Assembly: GCF_030042015.1 (NCBI RefSeq)
Contig: NZ_JASIAL010000229.1
Coordinates: forward strand, 1-24,644
Direction: 5' to 3'
Source of the DNA: Trebonia sp030042015
GTDB lineage: Bacteria > Actinomycetota > Actinomycetes > Streptosporangiales > Streptosporangiaceae
DNA length: 24,644 nucleotides
Shown piece after piece: positions 7,052 through 14,296 of the stretch. A program made the position numbers and the translations under genes. A model generated the notes under the pieces. It was not told the DNA's origin. It did no database searches and saw only the letters and a list, made by a program, of their open reading frames with translations. Numbering within the stretch: the stretch's first letter is position 1; each line of letters opens with the position of its first letter.

Positions 7052-7171
7052 GCAGCGCAGCAGGTAGGAGTTGTTCTCGTAAGGCCCGACGGCGATCTTC
7101 GTCACGGTCACGCCGTTGATCTCCCGCGTGTCCGCGGGCCCGCCGACACGCACCTCTCCTGTGTAGGTCAC
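6515..7171 (-). CDS. MBL-fold metallo-hydrolase (glyoxalase II-like)
   Basis: The 218-aa protein is a complete metallo-beta-lactamase-fold hydrolase. Metal ligands are visible: THQHADHW (His74, His76, Asp78, His79), HLVGHTPGS (His133), FTGDCLF (Asp155) and YPGHG (His197). This arrangement fits the two-metal site of the glyoxalase II/hydroxyacylglutathione-hydrolase-like group, which acts on thioesters; actinomycete versions are thought to use mycothiol or unknown substrates. The start is GTG 7171. It has no Shine-Dalgarno, but TAGGTT (7183-7178) lies 6 nt upstream, so it may be leaderless. That hexamer includes the TAG stop of the upstream gene (gap 9 nt), so reinitiation within an operon is the alternative. 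The stop TAA at 6515-6517 lies inside the plus-strand Nudix-like frame. Confidence 0.92.
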   Translation of the reverse strand: MTYTGEVRVGGPADTREINGVTVTKIAVGPYENNSYLLRCSGTGQGLLIDAAAEPQRLLEMIGATPVERIVTTHQHADHWQALAAVRAATGAATVAHPLDAPGIPVATDELVEDGDTIRFGDASLSVIHLVGHTPGSIALCYAAGGPQPHLFTGDCLFPGGVGNTQQDPERFTSLYNGVVGKVFDRLPDATWVYPGHGNDTTLGAERPHLAQWRERGW

Positions 7172-7180
7172 AGCGCAAAC

Positions 7181-7828
7181 CTATCCCGAACGCTCCTGGG
7201 CGACTGCGGCAGGCAACCGGTTCCCCGGGACAGCCTGCGCCAGCGCCCCCGGGTAGAACCGCCGCGCCACGTCGAGCACCTCCGCGAGCGGCGGCCACCA
7301 GCGGCCCTGCCGCAGCGACCCGAGCGCGGACAGCAGCCCGGCCGCCTGCTCGGCGGGGGCCGACTCGGCCGCCGCGACCACGCTCACCCGGTGCGGCCGC
7401 ACCGAGCGCAGCGGTCCCAGGTAGAAGTTTTCTTCTGCCGCGCCGTCCGCCGCCAGCACGAGGTAATAATCGGGCAGCTCGAAGCGCTTCGCGCGCCAGG
7501 CGGCCAGCGCCTGCGCGGCGGCCAGCTCGAACGCCTCGCTGCCGCGCGGTTCGGCCGCTATCTCCCACATCGCCTGCCACTGCGCGGCGACCTGCGCCAG
7601 CGGGTCGGCCGTCACGAGCACGTAGGGCGAGGAGATGCCCGCCGCCCTGCGCAGCGCCCCGGCGGCCGCCTCGATCACGTCCGAAGGCCCGCCAGGCCCG
7701 CCGGGCCCGCCGTCGGCGCCGCCCTCGGGCGTGACCAGCGACACGTTCATCGACCTGCTCACCGCGCTCAGCAGCCCCTGCGACGCATGCCCGGCCAGGA
7801 CCACCACGGTAGCGGGATTGTGCCTCAC
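7181..7828 (-). CDS. Hypothetical protein, 215 aa
   Basis: I do not recognise the family. The product starts MRHNPATVVVLAGHASQGLL, which looks like a first beta strand and turn of an alpha/beta fold. It then has a Gly/Pro-rich loop (GGPGGPGGPSD), an Ala-rich helical middle with AAWRAKRFELPDYYLVLAADGAAEENFYLGPLRSV, and a C-terminal stretch ending in FYPGALAQAVPGNRLP. No signal peptide or membrane segment is evident. GTG 7828 is supported by a leaderless promoter: TTGTGA (7863-7858), 16-nt spacer, TATCAT (7841-7836), then 7 nt. It lies 9 nt upstream of the MBL hydrolase on the same strand, so the two are probably cotranscribed. It is divergent from the Ser/Thr kinase. Confidence 0.75.
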   Translation of the reverse strand: MRHNPATVVVLAGHASQGLLSAVSRSMNVSLVTPEGGADGGPGGPGGPSDVIEAAAGALRRAAGISSPYVLVTADPLAQVAAQWQAMWEIAAEPRGSEAFELAAAQALAAWRAKRFELPDYYLVLAADGAAEENFYLGPLRSVRPHRVSVVAAAESAPAEQAAGLLSALGSLRQGRWWPPLAEVLDVARRFYPGALAQAVPGNRLPAAVAQERSG

Positions 7829-7913
7829 CGCCCCGATGATAATCCGCGCTCACATGGTCACAAGTCGATTCATTGCCTTCGACCCCAGGGTGATCCCCCC
7901 TATCATCGCTCCC
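7829..7913. promoter_or_regulatory. Divergent leaderless promoter pair (hypothetical gene / Ser-Thr kinase)
   Basis: The 85-bp gap holds two promoters with the same -10, TATCAT. Minus strand: TTGTGA 7863-7858, 16-nt spacer, TATCAT 7841-7836, 7 nt, GTG 7828. Plus strand: TTCGAC 7878-7883, 17-nt spacer, TATCAT 7901-7906, 7 nt, ATG 7914. Neither start has a Shine-Dalgarno. Leaderless transcription from both is inferred from spacing. Confidence 0.65.
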
Positions 7914-9746
7914 ATGGCGAGCGGGGTGGGCACGTTGGTCGGCGGCCGCTTCCGGCTGATCGAGCCGGTCGGCCAGGGGGGCATGGGCCGGGTGTGGCGA
8001 TGCCACGACGAGGTCCTGGACAGGGACGTGGCCGTCAAGGAGGTCATGCTTCCCCCGCAGATCGCCGAGGCGGAGCGGGCCGCGCTCGTGTCGCGCACCG
8101 CGCGGGAGGCGCGGTCCGCCGCCCGGCTGAACCACCCGGGGGTGGTCACCATCCACGACGTGATCGAGTACGACGGCGCGCCGTGGATCGTGATGGAGTA
8201 CGTCCCCGGGCGGTCGCTGGCCGCCGAGCTCGCCAACAGCGGGCGGCTGAGCTGGCAGCGCGCCGGGGAGATCGGCGCGAAGATCGCCGACGCGCTGGCG
8301 CACGCCCACGCGGCCGGGATCGTGCACCGCGACCTGAAGCCGGACAACGTCCTGCTGTCCGGCGGCCGGGTCGTCGTCAGCGACTTCGGCATCGCGCGGA
8401 TGATGGACACGACCAGCCGGATCACCAGCACGGGCACGGTGATCGGCACGCCTCAGTTCATGGCGCCCGAGCAGCTTGAGGGCCGCACGGTGGGCCCCGC
8501 GGCCGACATGTGGGCGCTGGGCGCCACGCTGTACGCGGCGGTCGAGGGCAGGCCGGCCTTCGACGGGCCGACGCTGACCGCGATCATCACGGCGATCCTC
8601 GCCCGCGATCCCGACCCGCCCGTGTACGCGGGCCCGCTGACAAGCCTGCTCGCCCAGCTGCTCACCAAGGACCCCACGCGCCGCCCGGACGCGCGGTCCG
8701 TGGCACGCGGGCTCGACACGTGGTACGCCCGCACGGCCGTCACCGACCCCCCGCGGGGCGCCGGCGCCCCCGGCGCCCCAGGTGCCCCCGGCCCTGGTCA
8801 GGCGCCCAGGCAGTACCCGCCGACCCCGGTCCCCGCGCAGGCCTACCCGCCGACCCCCGTTCCCGGCCGGCAGTACCCCTCTCCCGGGTGGCAGCAGTAT
8901 CCGCAGCCCGTCCGCCCCGCCGGGTCGCCGGCGCCCATCGGCACCCCGGCAGCCATCGCGGGGCTGTGGGTCGCCGTCGTCGCCGGGATCCTCGGGCTCA
9001 TTTCCGACCACGTGCAGCCCACCCCGCTGCCCACCGACAACCTCGTCGTCGGCGACGCCTTCTACGCGCTCGCCACGGTCGCGGCCCTCGCGGCCCTCGC
9101 GGGCAGGAAACACCGGCAGCCGCTGCTCTACCTGGTGCTCGGGTGCTGGATCATCACGTTCTCCTGGGTGACGTTCGACATTCTCGGCATTCCCGATTTC
9201 CACATATTCGGCCAGGGCGGCCACGAGATCGCCAGTTACCTGGTCGACATGGCGAGCGACGCGGCCGGGCTCGTCGCGACGATATTCCTGCTCGCCGGGC
9301 TGAGCGGGTCCGCGCGCCGCGGCGGGTGGCCCGTTCCCCGTGATGTTCCGGTGCTCGTGTTCGGCACGGTCGTGCTGAGCGGCCTCGCCTGGCGGATCGC
9401 GTTCATCACCACCCTCGCCGGGCCGGAGTACTACCGCGACAGCTTCACGTACCCGTCGCAGAGTTATCCCTATCCCGTCTACAGCGTCGTGGCGCTCATC
9501 GTGACGGTGTTCGTCGCCTGGTACGCGCTGACGTTCGCCGATCGCGTCCTCGGCGCCGCGCTGCTGTTCGGCTGGACCGCCACGCAGGCGTACTCGTACC
9601 TGTCCTACCTCACCGGCGGCTGGTATTTCCGGAACAGGACGGTCGCGCTGAACGTCCTCGCCGCCCTCCTCCTCCTCGCCAGCGCGGTCTTCATCGTCGC
9701 CTACCTGCGCCGCCGATCCGCCGCGTCCGCCACGCCCACGGCGTGA
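7914..9746 (+). CDS. Ser/Thr protein kinase with proline-rich linker and polytopic membrane domain
   Basis: The 610-aa protein begins with a Hanks-type kinase domain (about residues 10-270). Visible elements are the glycine loop GQGGMGRV at 20-27, the ATP lysine in VAVKEV (Lys42), HRDLKPDN with catalytic Asp140, DFG at Asp157, a Thr/Ser-rich activation loop (MDTTSRITSTGTVIGTPQF) and APE at 184-186. All catalytic residues are present. A Gly/Ala/Pro-rich linker follows, with YPPTPVP twice. About eight hydrophobic segments then form the C-terminal half, ending in a basic tail. Classic PknB-type sensors have one membrane helix and PASTA domains, so this layout is unusual and may sense something within the membrane. 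The start ATG 7914 is leaderless (TATCAT 7 nt upstream); longer reading frames upstream cover the divergent gene and are rejected. Substrates are unknown. Confidence 0.93.
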   Translation: MASGVGTLVGGRFRLIEPVGQGGMGRVWRCHDEVLDRDVAVKEVMLPPQIAEAERAALVSRTAREARSAARLNHPGVVTIHDVIEYDGAPWIVMEYVPGRSLAAELANSGRLSWQRAGEIGAKIADALAHAHAAGIVHRDLKPDNVLLSGGRVVVSDFGIARMMDTTSRITSTGTVIGTPQFMAPEQLEGRTVGPAADMWALGATLYAAVEGRPAFDGPTLTAIITAILARDPDPPVYAGPLTSLLAQLLTKDPTRRPDARSVARGLDTWYARTAVTDPPRGAGAPGAPGAPGPGQAPRQYPPTPVPAQAYPPTPVPGRQYPSPGWQQYPQPVRPAGSPAPIGTPAAIAGLWVAVVAGILGLISDHVQPTPLPTDNLVVGDAFYALATVAALAALAGRKHRQPLLYLVLGCWIITFSWVTFDILGIPDFHIFGQGGHEIASYLVDMASDAAGLVATIFLLAGLSGSARRGGWPVPRDVPVLVFGTVVLSGLAWRIAFITTLAGPEYYRDSFTYPSQSYPYPVYSVVALIVTVFVAWYALTFADRVLGAALLFGWTATQAYSYLSYLTGGWYFRNRTVALNVLAALLLLASAVFIVAYLRRRSAASATPTA

Positions 9747-9917
9747 GTGCCGTACGCTGAGAGTGCGGCTGGCCCGATGGCGGGAGCAGCCTGCGGACCG
9801 GGCATAACGGCGGCTCCCGCGGCGCTTACACCCGCGTGGTTCGCCGTCGGGGCGGAATGTCAGATCCCCTCGCTACGATTGCCCTCCACGATCCGTAGAC
9901 GAAGAGAAGAGCGCGCA

Positions 9918-12773
9918 GTGGCTGACCGGCTTGTCGTTCGCGGCGCACGCGAGCACAACCTCAAGGATGTCTCCCTCGACCTGCCGCGCGACGCCATGAT
10001 CGTGTTCACCGGGCTTTCCGGCTCAGGCAAATCGAGCCTCGCCTTCGACACGATCTTCGCCGAGGGGCAGCGGCGGTACGTCGAGTCGCTGTCCGCGTAC
10101 GCGCGGCAGTTCCTCGGCCAGATGGACAAGCCCGACGTGGACTTCATCGACGGGCTGTCGCCGGCGGTCTCGATCGACCAGAAGGCGGCGAGCCGCAACC
10201 CCCGGTCGACCGTCGGCACGATCACCGAGGTGTATGACTACCTGCGGCTGCTGTTCGCGCGGATCGGCAGGCCGCACTGCCCGCTGTGCGGCCGGCCGAT
10301 CGCCAGGCAGAGCCCGCAGCAGATCGTGGACCGGGTCCTCGAACTGCAGGAGGGCACCAGGTTCCAGGTCCTCGCGCCGGTCGTGCGCGGCCGCAAGGGC
10401 GAGTACGGTGAGCTGCTGCGCGAACTGCAGGCCAAGGGCTACTCGCGGGCCAGGGTGGACGGCGCCGTGATCCGCCTCGACGAGGCGACGACGAGCGCCG
10501 TCCCGGCGCTGAAGAAGTACGAGAAGCACGACATCGAGGTGATCGTCGACCGCCTCGCCGTCAAGGACACGGCCCGCAGGCGGCTGACGGACTCCGTCGA
10601 GACCGCGCTGAGCCTGTCCGGCGGCGTCGTCATCTTGGAGTTCGTCGACCTTCCCGAGACCGATCCGCACCGCGAGCGGATGTACTCCGAGCACCTGGCG
10701 TGCCTGTACGACGACCTGTCCTTCGACGAGCTTGAGCCGCGGTCGTTCTCGTTCAACTCCCCGTGGGGCGCCTGCCCCGACTGCACGGGCCTGGGCACCC
10801 GCATGGAGGTCGACCCGGAGCTGATCGTCCCCGACCCGGGCAAGTCCCTGGCCGAGGGCGCGATCGCGCCGTGGGCGGGCGGCCACATCAGCGACTACTT
10901 CGACCGGCTGATCGAGGCCCTGGCCGAGACGATCGGCTTCCGGATGGACACGCCCTGGCACAAGCTTCCCGCCAAGGCGAGGAAGGCCCTCCTCGACGGC
11001 TACGACGCCCAGGTGCACGTGCGGTACAAGAACCGGTACGGCAGGGAGCGGTCCTACTACACGAACTTCGAGGGCGCGGTCAGCTACGTCGAACGCCGGC
11101 ACGCCGAGGCCGACAGCGACTCGAGCAGGGAGAAGTTCGCCGGCTACATGCGCGAGGTGCCCTGCCCGTCCTGCAAGGGCGCGCGGCTGAAGCCGGTGAG
11201 CCTGGCGGTGACGGTGGACGGCAGGTCGATCGCGGACCTGTGCGCGCTGCCCATCGGCGAGCTCGCCAAGCTGCTGCTCACCCTCGACCTGTTGGAGCGG
11301 GACAGGCAGATCGCCAGGCTCATCCTCAAGGAAGTCAACGCGCGGCTCGGCTTCCTGCTCGACGTGGGCCTTGACTACCTCTCGCTCAACCGGCCATCCG
11401 CCACCCTGGCCGGCGGGGAGGCGCAGCGGATACGGCTCGCGACCCAGATCGGGTCAGGCCTGGTCGGCGTGCTGTACGTGCTCGACGAGCCGTCGATAGG
11501 CCTGCATCAGCGGGACAACCACCGGCTGCTTGAGACCCTCCTGCGGCTGCGCGACCTTGGCAACACGCTGATCGTCGTCGAGCACGACGAGGACACGATC
11601 CGTGCCGCGGACTGGGTGGTGGACATCGGGCCAGGCGCGGGCGAGCACGGTGGCCACGTGGTCGTGTCCGGCCCGGTCGAGGAGCTGCTGGCCAGCCAGG
11701 AGTCGCTGACCGGCGCGTACCTGACCGGCCGCAGGCAGATCCCGGTCCCCAGGACGCGGCACCAGCCGCAGCCGGGCCGCGAGCTCGTCGTCAAGGGCGC
11801 CGCCGAGCACAACCTGCGCACCATCGACGTGGCGTTCCCGCTCGGCTGCCTGATCGCCATCACCGGGGTGTCGGGATCCGGCAAGTCCTCGCTGATCAAC
11901 GACATCCTCTACCGCGCGCTTGCCAGGGAACTCCACCAGGCCCGCACGGTCCCGGGCAAGCACACCCGGGTCACCGGGACGGAGCACCTGGACAAGGTGG
12001 TGCACGTCGACCAGGGCCCGATCGGGCGCACCCCGCGCTCCAACCCGGCCACCTACACCGGCGTTTTCGACCACATCAGGAAGCTGTTCGCCGCCACCAC
12101 CGAGGCGAAGATCCGCGGCTACCAGCCGGGCCGGTTCTCGTTCAACGTGAAGGGCGGCCGCTGCGAGGCGTGCTCGGGCGACGGCACGATCAAGATCGAG
12201 ATGCAGTTCCTGCCCGACGTGTACGTGCCGTGCGAGGTCTGCCACGGTGCCAGGTACAACACGGACACCCTCCAGGTGCACTACAAGGGCAAGTCCATCG
12301 CCGAGGTGCTCGACATGCCCATTGAGGAGGCCGCGACGTTCTTCGAGCCGGTGCCGGCCATCCACAGGCACCTGAAGACGCTCGTCGACGTCGGCCTCGG
12401 CTACGTCCGGCTCGGCCAGCCCGCGACCACCCTGTCCGGCGGCGAGGCCCAGCGCGTCAAGCTGGCCACCGAGCTGCAGCGACGGTCGGCGGGCAGGACG
12501 GTCTACGTGCTTGACGAGCCGACCACCGGGCTGCACTTCGAGGACATCCGCAAGCTCCTCGGCGTGCTCACCAAGCTGGTCCAGTCCGGCAACACGGTGA
12601 TCGTCATCGAGCACAACCTCGACGTGATCAAGTCGGCGGACTGGATCATCGACATGGGCCCCGAGGGCGGCTCGGCCGGGGGCACGGTCGTCGCCACCGG
12701 GACGCCCGAGGCGGTCGCCGCCAACGACAAGAGCTACACCGGCCAGTTCCTCAAGGGCCTTCTTGCCCGCTGA
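9918..12773 (+). CDS. uvrA: UvrA, excinuclease ABC subunit A
   Basis: The 951-aa protein is full-length UvrA, the damage-sensing ATPase of nucleotide excision repair that works with UvrB and UvrC. It has two ABC ATPase halves. The first has Walker A GLSGSGKSS at 32-40 and LAGGEAQRIRLA; the second has Walker A GVSGSGKSS near residue 650 and LSGGEAQRVKLA with VLDEPTTGLH. Zinc-site cysteines occur as CPDC, CPSC and the C-terminal CEAC/CEVC pair. The other half of the first module reads HLACLYDD, with only one Cys. GTG 9918 gives the standard N-terminus ADRLVVRGAREHNLKDV; the upstream in-frame extension to 9747 has no family support. A likely -10, TACGAT, lies at 9874-9879. I saw no LexA box upstream. 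The final codons overlap a possible TTG start of the next gene. Confidence 0.98.
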   Translation: MADRLVVRGAREHNLKDVSLDLPRDAMIVFTGLSGSGKSSLAFDTIFAEGQRRYVESLSAYARQFLGQMDKPDVDFIDGLSPAVSIDQKAASRNPRSTVGTITEVYDYLRLLFARIGRPHCPLCGRPIARQSPQQIVDRVLELQEGTRFQVLAPVVRGRKGEYGELLRELQAKGYSRARVDGAVIRLDEATTSAVPALKKYEKHDIEVIVDRLAVKDTARRRLTDSVETALSLSGGVVILEFVDLPETDPHRERMYSEHLACLYDDLSFDELEPRSFSFNSPWGACPDCTGLGTRMEVDPELIVPDPGKSLAEGAIAPWAGGHISDYFDRLIEALAETIGFRMDTPWHKLPAKARKALLDGYDAQVHVRYKNRYGRERSYYTNFEGAVSYVERRHAEADSDSSREKFAGYMREVPCPSCKGARLKPVSLAVTVDGRSIADLCALPIGELAKLLLTLDLLERDRQIARLILKEVNARLGFLLDVGLDYLSLNRPSATLAGGEAQRIRLATQIGSGLVGVLYVLDEPSIGLHQRDNHRLLETLLRLRDLGNTLIVVEHDEDTIRAADWVVDIGPGAGEHGGHVVVSGPVEELLASQESLTGAYLTGRRQIPVPRTRHQPQPGRELVVKGAAEHNLRTIDVAFPLGCLIAITGVSGSGKSSLINDILYRALARELHQARTVPGKHTRVTGTEHLDKVVHVDQGPIGRTPRSNPATYTGVFDHIRKLFAATTEAKIRGYQPGRFSFNVKGGRCEACSGDGTIKIEMQFLPDVYVPCEVCHGARYNTDTLQVHYKGKSIAEVLDMPIEEAATFFEPVPAIHRHLKTLVDVGLGYVRLGQPATTLSGGEAQRVKLATELQRRSAGRTVYVLDEPTTGLHFEDIRKLLGVLTKLVQSGNTVIVIEHNLDVIKSADWIIDMGPEGGSAGGTVVATGTPEAVAANDKSYTGQFLKGLLAR

Positions 12774-12804
12774 CCAGCCGCGGGCCGGGTGCCACGCGGA
12801 GATC

Positions 12805-13416
12805 ATGACCGGCGCCGGACCCGCGCACGTCGTGCTCGGGCAACCTGCCGGGCCTGCGGCGTTCCTGCTCGCGCTGACCCACGGCGCGGGCGGCACGCCG
12901 GACACTCCCGACGTGCTCGCCGTCGCCGCCGCGGCGCTCCGGCTTGGCGCGGTCACGGCCCTGGTCACGCAGCCGTACCGGGTCAGGGGCGGTCGCGCGC
13001 CAGGGTCGCCCGTCCGCCAGGACGCGGCATGGGCCGAGGTCGTGGCGGCGCTGAACTCCGGCGGGCTGCCGCTCGTCCAGGGCGGGCGCAGCAACGGGGC
13101 CCGGGTCGTGTGCCGCACGGCCCGGCAGGTGCGCGCGGCGGGCGTGATCGCCCTGGCGTTCCCGCTGCACCCGCCCGGTCACCCGGAAAAGTCCCGTGAC
13201 AGCGAGCTGCGCGCGGCCGGGGCGGCGGGGACGCCCGTCCTGGTGATTAACGGGGACCGCGATCCGTTCGGCGTCCCCGAAGCGGACGACGCCACGAGCG
13301 TCGTCGTGCTTGCCGGGGAGACGCATGCCCTCTCGAAGAACACCGCGGCGATCGGGGCCGCCGTCGCCGCGTGGCTGGGCACGCTTCCCTGGGTGGGTCA
13401 GGCGGCGGGGGCCTGA
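12805..13416 (+). CDS. Alpha/beta hydrolase (KANL3/Tex30-like, dienelactone-hydrolase type)
   Basis: The product (203 aa from ATG 12805) has a compact alpha/beta-hydrolase layout: LTHGAGG as oxyanion strand, QPYRVRGGRAP, the nucleophile elbow GGRSNGAR (Gly-x-Ser-x-Gly), acid in VINGDRDPFG and histidine in LAGETHAL. These fit small serine hydrolases of the KANL3/Tex30-like family; the substrate is unknown. Start choice is uncertain. ATG 12805 has GGAG only 3 nt upstream. TTG 12763, which overlaps the end of uvrA, has AAGGG at 5 nt and would add 14 residues. Homologs usually begin shortly before the GPAHV-like strand, so I chose the shorter form. It probably shares a transcript with uvrA. Its 3' end overlaps the convergent DUF5999 gene by 19 nt. 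Confidence 0.82.
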   Translation: MTGAGPAHVVLGQPAGPAAFLLALTHGAGGTPDTPDVLAVAAAALRLGAVTALVTQPYRVRGGRAPGSPVRQDAAWAEVVAALNSGGLPLVQGGRSNGARVVCRTARQVRAAGVIALAFPLHPPGHPEKSRDSELRAAGAAGTPVLVINGDRDPFGVPEADDATSVVVLAGETHALSKNTAAIGAAVAAWLGTLPWVGQAAGA

Positions 13417-13604
13417 CGACTATGGTCAGTCGGGCGGTGCGGCGCGATCGCCGCCCCGTCCGGCAGTAGTTCTCCAGTGTCCTCGAAGATCACGACACCG
13501 TTGCAGAGCAGGCTCCAGCCCTGCTCCGGGTGGCTGGCTATGGTGTGCGCCGCCTCACGGTCGGGTGCTGACGCATCCGGGCAGGGCGGCGTGTGCGGGC
13601 ACAT
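13398..13604 (-). CDS. DUF5999 family small protein
   Basis: The 68-aa protein starts MCPHTPPCPDA, followed by DREAAHTIASHPEQGWSLLCNGVVIFEDTGELLPDGAAIAPHRP. This matches a short actinomycete family I recall as DUF5999: a Cys/His-containing start and the HPEQGWSLLCNGV...FEDTGELLPDG block. The C-H-C residues could bind a metal, but that is a guess and the function is unknown. ATG 13604 is chosen because AGGAGG lies 7 nt upstream; a longer frame to 13628 is not needed. The region upstream carries a DasR-like palindrome at 13682-13697, suggesting control by amino-sugar status. The stop lies 19 nt inside the convergent hydrolase gene. Confidence 0.82.
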   Translation of the reverse strand: MCPHTPPCPDASAPDREAAHTIASHPEQGWSLLCNGVVIFEDTGELLPDGAAIAPHRPTDHSRQAPAA

Positions 13605-13681
13605 GTCAGTGCCTCCTGGGTTTCTCATTAGACGAGGTCTCCGTCACTTGGGCTGCGGGGAGTTACACTCGGCAACCGCCA

Positions 13682-13697
13682 AGTGGCCTAGACCACT
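13682..13697. promoter_or_regulatory. DasR-responsive-element-like site (dre) upstream of DUF5999 gene
   Basis: AGTGGCCTAGACCACT differs by one base from the dre consensus I recall for the GntR regulator DasR (A[C/G]TGGTCTAGACCA[G/C]T). It is also a good palindrome with AAGTGG/CCACTT arms. It lies 78 bp upstream of the DUF5999 start, and no other gene starts nearby. DasR represses chitin/GlcNAc uptake genes and affects development in Streptomyces; a role here is inferred. Confidence 0.6.
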
Positions 13698-13745
13698 TAC
13701 TTTCAACTGTGCCCCGCGTTGCCGCCGAGCGCAAGCGACATGCCG

Positions 13746-13803
13746 ACGGTTCACCGAGGTTTTCCCAAATAGTGATACGCGCGGGCCACCCCAACGGTTC
13801 ACC
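13746..13803 (-). repeat. Repeated ACGGTTCACC motif (two copies, 48 bp apart)
   Basis: ACGGTTCACC occurs at 13746-13755 and 13794-13803. On the minus strand these read GGTGAACCGT. The upstream copy is followed at about 17 nt by GTATCAC, loosely like an ECF-sigma promoter (AACC ... GTATC) pointing toward the DUF5999 gene. They could also be paired binding sites. The motif lies in the 230-bp space between the DUF5999 gene and the neighbouring 126-aa gene. Confidence 0.4.
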
Positions 13804-13834
13804 TCGCACCGCCGGCGCGGCAGCGCGGAGGAGC

Positions 13835-14215
13835 TCAGACCGCCGGCTCGCGGGGGACCTCAGGAATGTGGTTCATCCGGTGGTTCTCACGCAGCGTAAG
13901 CAGCCGTTCCGCCTGCGCGGTCAGCGCGCGGACCTCCGGCTTGGCCCTCGCCTTGCGGTGGTAGATCCGGTCCTCGTAGCCGCGCGGGCCGATCGCGGCG
14001 CGCTGCGCGGCGTAGGCCGCGTGCACGGCCGCGGTGAGCGCCGCGTCGAGGTCCTTCGCCAGCCGGTGCAGTTCGGCGACCGGGGCGCGGCGCGCCTCGG
14101 CCTGCCGCAGCGCGACGTCCGCCGCGCGCGCCTCGTCGAGCAGCTTGCCGCGTTCCGCGGCCGCGGCCACGTCGGCCGCGTGCCTGTCCGACGCCTCCTG
14201 GCTAGGCCTGTACAT
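13835..14215 (-). CDS. Small alanine-rich helical protein, 126 aa, unknown function
   Basis: I do not recognise the family. The product begins MYRPSQEASDRHAADV and is almost entirely charged/alanine-rich helix (DEARAADVALRQAEARR, LHRLAKDLDAALTAAVHAAYAAQRAA). It then has GPRGYEDRIYHRKARAKPEV and a last helix ending in a His/Pro tail. A coiled coil is likely. It is soluble, with no signal peptide or membrane segment. ATG 14215 is used: GGAGG lies 11 nt upstream and AAGGG directly abuts it. A TACCCT -10 (14254-14249) gives a leader of about 27 nt. The gene is divergent from the DMT transporter, sharing an 81-bp gap. Confidence 0.68.
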   Translation of the reverse strand: MYRPSQEASDRHAADVAAAAERGKLLDEARAADVALRQAEARRAPVAELHRLAKDLDAALTAAVHAAYAAQRAAIGPRGYEDRIYHRKARAKPEVRALTAQAERLLTLRENHRMNHIPEVPREPAV

Positions 14216-14296
14216 CCCTTGTCCGTCCTCCGTATCCGCCCGCACCGTAGGGTACGCCACGCCGAAGACTACTCTTAGGCCAGGGGGGACCGACGC

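Noticed and set aside
6993..9224. 743-codon minus-strand frame over the kinase and hypothetical gene
   Set aside because: Low-complexity translation; overlaps three supported genes.
9747..9917. In-frame N-terminal extension of UvrA and a TACGCT (9752-9757) that might drive a 14-codon leader peptide
   Set aside because: UvrA homology starts at ADRLVV; the short leader frame has no further support.
9780..9917. LexA/SOS box before uvrA
   Set aside because: No GAAC-N4-GTTC-like palindrome found in the upstream region.
11454..13118. 554-codon minus-strand frame opposite uvrA
   Set aside because: Shadow of the uvrA C-terminal half and the hydrolase gene.
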